A DNA stretch of 26,950 nucleotides from Deltaproteobacteria bacterium RBG_13_61_14 (lineage in GTDB: Bacteria; RBG-13-61-14). Below are positions 22,992 through 26,950 of this stretch, one piece after another. The notes under the pieces were generated by a model that worked only from the letters and a program-made list of their open reading frames with translations, was not told the DNA's origin and searched no databases. The position numbers and the translations under genes are program-made. How positions within the stretch are numbered: position 1 is the first letter of the stretch; each line of letters starts with the position of its first letter. Where the stretch lies: assembly GCA_001797815.1 (NCBI GenBank), contig MGQK01000090.1, forward strand, positions 19,381 through 46,330, in the 5' to 3' direction.

Positions 22992-24121
22992 AACCCCGGA
23001 TGAAAAGCATCATCACCGAAGTGGTGATCAATTTTTCCGTGCTGATGACCAGCGCCCTGGTCCTGATCAGCGTGGTGGTCCTTTGGATCTGGGGTTACCA
23101 GGAGGAGTTCCAGTCGTTCACCCCCCTGATCGTGATCGTCTACGTCCTGCTCTTTTCCGCGGTCATCGCCGGGTTCGGATACGTGCTCCTCTCCCGGGTG
23201 GTGCTCCGGCCCTTGCGCCAGATCCTTTTAGCCACGGAGCGGCTGGCCCAGGGCGATCTGGGGGTGCGGGTGCAGGCCATGGAGGAAAACGAACTGGGCG
23301 CGCTGGCCCATGCCTTCAACCGGATGACCGAGCAGATCCAACTCCAGCAGCAGGACCTCCGCTCGCACCTCTCCGCCCTGGAGCGGGTGAACCGGGAGCT
23401 GGAGCGGACCCAGAACCAGTTGATCTTCTCCGAGAAGCTCGCCTCGGTGGGCCGGCTGGCGGCCGGGGTGGCCCACGAGATCGGCAACCCCCTCAGCGCT
23501 ATCCTGGGCTACCTGGAGATCCTCAAGCGCCACCCCGGCCTGGGCCCGGAGCAGAACGATCTGTTGCAGCGGATCGAGAAGGAGCTTTCCCGCATCCACC
23601 GCATTATCCGGGAGCTGTTGGATTACAGCCGGCCGGCCAAGGAAGAGGGCGAGGAGGTGCTGGTGAACCAGGCGGTCTCGGCCGCGGTGGATCTGGTCTC
23701 GGCCCAGAAGGGGTTTCCGGCGATCGAGCCCGTGCTCCGGCTGGAACCCGGGCTGCCGGCGGTGCGGGGTTCCCGGCACCAGTTCCAGCAGCTCCTGGTC
23801 AATTTGATCCTGAACGCGGTGGACGCCATGCCCCGGGGAGGCCGCTTGACAATTCTGACCGGACTCCATAAGGTAGGCGGGGGCGAGGTGGAAATCCGGG
23901 TGGAAGACACCGGCGAGGGCATTCCCCGCGAGAACCTGCGGCGTATCTTCGATCCCTTTTTTACCACCCGCGAGCCGGGCCAGGGCACCGGGCTGGGTTT
24001 AAGCATCTGCTCCCGGATCGTGGACTCGATGAACGGCCGGATCGAGGTGGAAAGCCAGCCGGGGCGGGGCAGTGTCTTTACCGTGGTCCTGCCCGCGGCG
24101 CCGGCGGCCTCGACCGGGTGA
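22988..24121 (+). CDS. Membrane sensor histidine kinase (PilS/NtrB-like)
   Basis: 377 residues. Two transmembrane helices (about 12-36 and 46-68) enclose only a short outer loop, so there is hardly any extracytoplasmic sensor. A HAMP linker (69-120) and coiled coil lead to HisKA with H163 (VAHEIGNPLSAILG). The ATPase domain follows: NLILNAVDAM (N box), VEDTGEGIP (G1), FDPFFTTR (F) and GTGLGLSI (G2). The ATG at 22988 overlaps the prepilin peptidase stop. The response-regulator gene starts nine bases after its stop. The context and the small membrane sensor suggest that it senses something in the membrane, as PilS does with pilin, but the assignment to pili rests on the neighbouring pilD. Confidence 0.92.
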   Translation: MKPRMKSIITEVVINFSVLMTSALVLISVVVLWIWGYQEEFQSFTPLIVIVYVLLFSAVIAGFGYVLLSRVVLRPLRQILLATERLAQGDLGVRVQAMEENELGALAHAFNRMTEQIQLQQQDLRSHLSALERVNRELERTQNQLIFSEKLASVGRLAAGVAHEIGNPLSAILGYLEILKRHPGLGPEQNDLLQRIEKELSRIHRIIRELLDYSRPAKEEGEEVLVNQAVSAAVDLVSAQKGFPAIEPVLRLEPGLPAVRGSRHQFQQLLVNLILNAVDAMPRGGRLTILTGLHKVGGGEVEIRVEDTGEGIPRENLRRIFDPFFTTREPGQGTGLGLSICSRIVDSMNGRIEVESQPGRGSVFTVVLPAAPAASTG

Positions 24122-24130
24122 TCAAAAACC

Positions 24131-25507
24131 ATGGCGGACAAACTCCGGATCTTGATTGTGGACGATGAGGAGAACATGCGGCACATGCTCAAGGTGCTGC
24201 TGGAGAAGGAGGGCTATGTCTGCGAGGCCGGGGCCGACGGCCAGGAGGCGCTGAAGAAGTTCGAGCAGGACCCCTATGACTTTGTGCTCTGCGATATCCG
24301 CATGCCCCGGATGGACGGGTCCGAGCTGCTCCGGGAGATGCGGCGGCGCCAGATCCCGGCCACCGTGATCATGATGAGCGCTTACGGCTCCGAGGACACC
24401 GCGCTGGAGGCGATGAAGCTCGGGGCCTACGATTACATTTCCAAGCCGTTCAAGGCCGAGGAGATCGTGCTCACCTTGAAGAAGGCGGAGGAGCGGGAGC
24501 GGCTGCAGAAGGAGAACCTGCTCTTGCGGCGCCAGGTGCTCAAGGAATACGGCTTCGGCAACATCATCACCAAGAACGAGCGGATGCAGGAGATCCTGCA
24601 GACCATCACCAAGATCGCGGAATACAAGTCCACCGTCCTGATCGTGGGCGAGAGCGGCACCGGCAAGGAGCTGATCGCCAAGGCCCTCCATTACAGCAGC
24701 CTGCGCCGGGACGGGCCTTTTGTCCCGGTCAACTGCGGGGCGATTCCCGAGAACCTGCTGGAGAGCGAGCTCTTCGGCCACGTGCGGGGCGCTTTCACCG
24801 ACGCGAGCTACACCAAGAAGGGGCTGTTCGAGGAGGCGGACGGGGGCACCTTGTTTTTGGACGAGATCGGGGAACTGCCGCTCTTGTTGCAGGTGAAGCT
24901 GCTGCGGGTGCTGCAGGAAGAGGAGGTCCGGCGGGTGGGCGACACCAAGCCGATCCGGGTGAACGTGCGCATCATCGCCGCCACCATCCGCGACCTGGCC
25001 GAGGAAGTCAAGAAGGGCAGCTTCCGCTCCGACCTCTATTACCGCCTCAACGTGCTCGCGCTCCAACTGCCCCCGCTGCGGGAGCGGCGCGACGACATCC
25101 CGACCTTGGTGGATGCCTTTATCGAGCGCTACAACTACCGGCTCCAGCGCCAGATCAAGGGGATCAGCAAGGAAGCGCTCGGCATCCTCATGGATTACAA
25201 CTGGGAGGGCAACGTCCGCGAGCTGGAGAACGCGATCGAGCGGGCCATGGCGCTCGCCGAAGGCAACCGGATCGAGGTGCACAACCTGCCGCCCCAACTG
25301 CGCGAGGTCAAGACCGGCGGCGAACTCACCATTCCCGACTACGAATACAGCATCAAGAAGGTAAACCGCCAGGTGGAGGAAGAGCTGATCCGCCGGGCGC
25401 TCCGCCGCACCGGCGGCAACCGCACCCAGGCCGCCAAACTCCTGGAAATCTCCCACCGCGCCCTGCTCTACAAGATCAAGGATTTCGGGATCGAGGAAGA
25501 GCGCTAG
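24131..25507 (+). CDS. Sigma-54-dependent response regulator (PilR/NtrC-like)
   Basis: 458 residues. The receiver domain (1-120) has D11/D12, phospho-acceptor D55 ([10 protein letters not shown]) and K105. The AAA+ domain (about 142-375) has Walker A GESGTGKE (173-180), Walker B LFLDE (241-245) and the arginine-finger region [12 protein letters not shown] Fis-type helix-turn-helix ends the protein ([22 protein letters not shown]). The loop that contacts sigma-54 reads GAFTDA (220-225) rather than the classic GAFTGA. It lies directly behind its cognate kinase. It should activate sigma-54 promoters, perhaps of pilin genes elsewhere; no sigma-54 promoter was convincing in this window. Confidence 0.95.
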   Translation: MADKLRILIVDDEENMRHMLKVLLEKEGYVCEAGADGQEALKKFEQDPYDFVLCDIRMPRMDGSELLREMRRRQIPATVIMMSAYGSEDTALEAMKLGAYDYISKPFKAEEIVLTLKKAEERERLQKENLLLRRQVLKEYGFGNIITKNERMQEILQTITKIAEYKSTVLIVGESGTGKELIAKALHYSSLRRDGPFVPVNCGAIPENLLESELFGHVRGAFTDASYTKKGLFEEADGGTLFLDEIGELPLLLQVKLLRVLQEEEVRRVGDTKPIRVNVRIIAATIRDLAEEVKKGSFRSDLYYRLNVLALQLPPLRERRDDIPTLVDAFIERYNYRLQRQIKGISKEALGILMDYNWEGNVRELENAIERAMALAEGNRIEVHNLPPQLREVKTGGELTIPDYEYSIKKVNRQVEEELIRRALRRTGGNRTQAAKLLEISHRALLYKIKDFGIEEER

Positions 25508-25568
25508 CCGGAACCGACCGCGGCCATCCGCGGCGGCAAAGACTCCTCGCCCTTGCGCGCCCGCCGGG

Positions 25569-25719
25569 CTAAGTCCTTCGATTCATAAGTTCGATGACGA
25601 ACTTATTTACTCAGGACTTAGTGCCGTTCGGCCCGAGCTCACGGCCGAGGGCTGAGTAAGCAAATAAGCCTTTGCGAGAAAATAAATACGTCATTGTATT
25701 TGCGAATCGAAGCACTAAG
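25569..25719 (-). mobile_element. 151-bp palindromic mobile element, copy 2 (inverted)
   Basis: This is the reverse complement of the element at 750-900, with the same length. Bases 25569-25654 are identical to 815-900, and 25696-25719 to 750-773. The core between them differs but forms its own pairing (AAATAC with GTATTT around six bases, read on the minus strand). CTAAG stands at both ends on the plus strand. It supplies the stop codon (25717-25715) of the membrane protein gene to its right, and begins 61 bases after the response-regulator gene. Confidence 0.8.
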
Positions 25720-26188
25720 TTGCAACCGGGTCGGCGGACTTTCCCCGGATGATCTCCAGGATTTCTTTGCCCCCGACCGCGAAGCCCAGGCCGATCAAGT
25801 TCAAAAAGACGTTATCCACAATAAACAGGATCCAGGCCCGTTGGTTGAGATGGACGGTGATCAGGCCGGCCAGCCCCAGGCCGCCTCCGACAATGGCCAG
25901 GACCAGGGCCAGGCGGAACCGGCGGGAATAACCCAGCCAGAAGAGCGCGCCCGAGCAGATGGCCAGGCCGGCCCCCAACAGCCCCACCACCAGGACCGTG
26001 CTCGAGGAGAACGCCTGGACCTCAGCGGCCAGGGCGCGGAAATCGCCGCCGGTGCTGGACCGAAACTGGTAAAGCGCGACCGAATCGCTGAACACCGCGG
26101 CTAAAATCCCGTAAACCGTAAACCCTGCGCAGCCCGCCACCGCCAGCCAGGCGGCGATGCGGATCCTCCGACTCATGTTCCCTTCCAT
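25715..26188 (-). CDS. Small four-helix membrane protein
   Basis: 157 residues, family not recognised. Four hydrophobic helices are clear: IAAWLAVAGCAGFTVYGILA, STVLVVGLLGAGLAICSGAL, LALVLAIVGGGLGLAGLI and FIVDNVFLNLIGLGFAVGG. The loop after the first helix is longer (about 30 residues, with SSTGGDFRALAAEVQAFSS) and probably faces outward. The ATG at 26188 is chosen for the GGAGG five bases upstream; an ATG four codons later also has a GGAAGGGA. The stop TAG lies inside the mobile element at 25569-25719, so the last residues (DPVAT) may differ from relatives. Function unknown. Confidence 0.75.
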   Translation of the reverse strand: MEGNMSRRIRIAAWLAVAGCAGFTVYGILAAVFSDSVALYQFRSSTGGDFRALAAEVQAFSSSTVLVVGLLGAGLAICSGALFWLGYSRRFRLALVLAIVGGGLGLAGLITVHLNQRAWILFIVDNVFLNLIGLGFAVGGKEILEIIRGKSADPVAT

Positions 26189-26274
26189 GATATCCTCCGC
26201 GGAGACGGTCCTTCTTGGTCTCCACCGCTCCGGCCGGCACCCGAGCACAGGGGCCGCGCCGGTCAAGCCCGCCC

Positions 26275-26303
26275 GGGGTCAGGTCTTTAGTTTTTAGTTT
26301 TCA
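26275..26303 (+). repeat. GGGGTCAGGTC repeat with AT-rich tail, copy 1
   Basis: An 11-base core GGGGTCAGGTC is followed by a T/A-rich tail, and the same core recurs at 26859-26869. The form (GGGGTCAG plus AT tail) is like the RAYT repeats at 6991-8263. It lies in the 183-base gap after the flavin reductase gene. Confidence 0.45.
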
Positions 26304-26371
26304 TATTTGAATAAAGAACGCGGTCGCGGACGCCGGCGCTCCCCTCTCTTCCGAGGCGGGGAAGCCGGGGC

Positions 26372-26851
26372 TCAGCCGGCATAGTAGGAATTCTTGCCGT
26401 AAGCGCTGGTGAGGAGGAGTTTGCCCGGCTGGACCAGCTTGGCCGCCACCACCTCCCCCACAAAGAGAGTATGGTCCCCCGGCGCATAAGTGCCGACCAG
26501 TTTGCATTCCACCCAGCCCAGGCAATCGTGGAGCAGCGGCGCACCGGTCTGGCCCGGCTGCCACTTCAAGCCCTGGAACTTGGCGCCCCGGTCCGGGTCT
26601 TTGGATTTGAAGCGGCGGGTCAGGGATTTCTGGTCCTGACGGAGGAAGATGACGGCAAAGGACTTGGCCTGCATGATCAGGTGGTGGGTGTAGCGCCGGG
26701 GCGAGACGCCGATGGCCACCTGGGGCGGGTCGAACGAGACCTGGGTGAAAAGAGAGAGGGGCATGCCGTTGATCTCGCCGGCGTGGGCCGCGGTCACCAG
26801 GTAAAGCCCATACTCCGCGTGCCGGAGCACCTCCATGGCCCGGTCTTTCAT
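26372..26851 (-). CDS. Flavin reductase-like (FMN-binding split-barrel) protein
   Basis: 159 residues. The sequence fits the flavin reductase / FMN-binding family: GLYLVTAAHAGEINGMPLS near the start, then TQVSFDPPQVAIGVSP, HHLIMQAKSFAVIFL, GWVECKLVG and GDHTLFVGEVVAAKL. Members bind FMN and reduce flavins or metal centres, or act as components of two-component oxygenases; high-molecular rubredoxin-type partners are also known. I use the ATG at 26851 because a GTG at 26881 would put the first ten residues inside a repeat. Neither start has a good Shine-Dalgarno. The end of another minus-strand gene lies 39 bases upstream, so they may form an operon. Substrate not evident. Confidence 0.85.
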   Translation of the reverse strand: MKDRAMEVLRHAEYGLYLVTAAHAGEINGMPLSLFTQVSFDPPQVAIGVSPRRYTHHLIMQAKSFAVIFLRQDQKSLTRRFKSKDPDRGAKFQGLKWQPGQTGAPLLHDCLGWVECKLVGTYAPGDHTLFVGEVVAAKLVQPGKLLLTSAYGKNSYYAG

Positions 26852-26858
26852 GCCGTTA

Positions 26859-26890
26859 GGGGTCAGGTCCTGACAATTCACAATTTTTTC
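26859..26890 (+). repeat. GGGGTCAGGTC repeat with AT-rich tail, copy 2
   Basis: It has the same 11-base core and orientation as 26275-26303, followed by an AT-rich run. It sits in the short gap before the flavin reductase gene, so the two copies bracket that gene as direct repeats. Confidence 0.45.
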
Positions 26891-26950
26891 TCACTCCCCG
26901 CTTTCCAAGGCCTCTTTCAGCTCCCGGGCTAAAATCTCGGCCGAGCGGCG
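26891..26950 (-). CDS. Last 19 codons of a gene running in from the right (3' part only)
   Basis: On the minus strand the frame reads RRSAEILARELKEALESGE and stops at TGA (26893-26891), 39 bases before the flavin reductase start. The amphipathic helix and codon use look like a real C-terminus, but nothing more can be said. One other frame is open over these bases and continues into the repeat, so the assignment is tentative. Confidence 0.4.
   Translation of the reverse strand, partial: RRSAEILARELKEALESGE

Noticed and set aside
24122-25456. Long open frame on the minus strand opposite the sigma-54 activator gene
   Set aside because: It is rich in Leu, Gln, Val and His without domain pattern. 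The plus-strand protein is complete and unambiguous.
750-25719. A composite transposon bounded by the two inverted 151-bp elements
   Set aside because: The enclosed genes are core functions (ssb, efp, mutL, ispG) with uniform composition, and no matching transposase is inside. Two independent insertions fit better.
1-26950. tRNA, rRNA or a replication origin
   Set aside because: No cloverleaf, rRNA signature or cluster of DnaA boxes was seen on either strand.

Overview
The window is about 27 kb of GC-rich bacterial DNA. I see no rRNA, tRNA, phage genes, CRISPR array or conjugation genes. The gene content points to a diderm (Gram-negative) bacterium: PlsC, an ECF sigma/anti-sigma pair with exported envelope proteins, a prepilin peptidase beside a PilS/PilR-like pair, and a GT-C glycosyltransferase. 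The sigma-54 activator, the paired acyl-CoA dehydrogenases and the pepQ-efp adjacency are compatible with Desulfobacterota/Deltaproteobacteria or a neighbouring phylum. I cannot fix the taxon from the sequence alone.

Left part (1-8.3 kb). The order is: the 3' end of an unrecognised Ala/Pro/Arg-rich protein with a winged-helix-like end; plsC (minus) divergent from ssb (plus); an Xaa-Pro peptidase (pepQ-like); efp; two tandem acyl-CoA dehydrogenase genes; and a REP-associated tyrosine transposase (RAYT) gene. This stretch is full of small palindromic mobile elements. Four of the first five intergenic gaps each hold a different one (750-900, 2178-2323, 3499-3614, 4269-4393). The RAYT lies between inverted copies of its own 27-bp repeat, with a second inverted pair alongside.

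Middle part (8.3-16.4 kb). mutL (minus) is divergent from an operon of a membrane-anchored double zinc-ribbon protein, a GT-C glycosyltransferase with C-terminal TPRs, and ispG, whose start overlaps the stop of the glycosyltransferase gene. On the minus strand follow a membrane M28 peptidase and, upstream of it, an aldehyde dehydrogenase.

Right part (16.4-27 kb). One operon encodes an ECF sigma factor, a ZAS-type anti-sigma factor, an exported bactofilin-like beta-helix protein and an exported beta-rich protein, and looks like an envelope-response module. A second operon encodes an FAD-dependent UDP-galactopyranose-mutase-like enzyme, a GT4 glycosyltransferase, prepilin peptidase, a PilS-like kinase and a PilR-like sigma-54 activator, with ATGA overlaps at three of its four junctions. 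On the minus strand the window ends with a small four-helix membrane protein, a flavin-reductase-like protein and the last codons of another gene.

The most unusual signals are these. (1) A 151-bp two-hairpin element occurs twice, 24.7 kb apart and inverted, with an 86-bp identical part and a divergent core that keeps its pairing. (2) Several mobile elements sit exactly on stop codons (plsC, ssb, the gene ending at 25715), and the RAYT's own last residues are encoded by its repeat. (3) An M28 peptidase has two transmembrane helices inserted between two metal ligands. (4) The acyl-CoA dehydrogenase pair has complementary departures from the family pattern. (5) Several sigma-70-like promoters lie so close to their start codons that the messages would be leaderless or nearly so.
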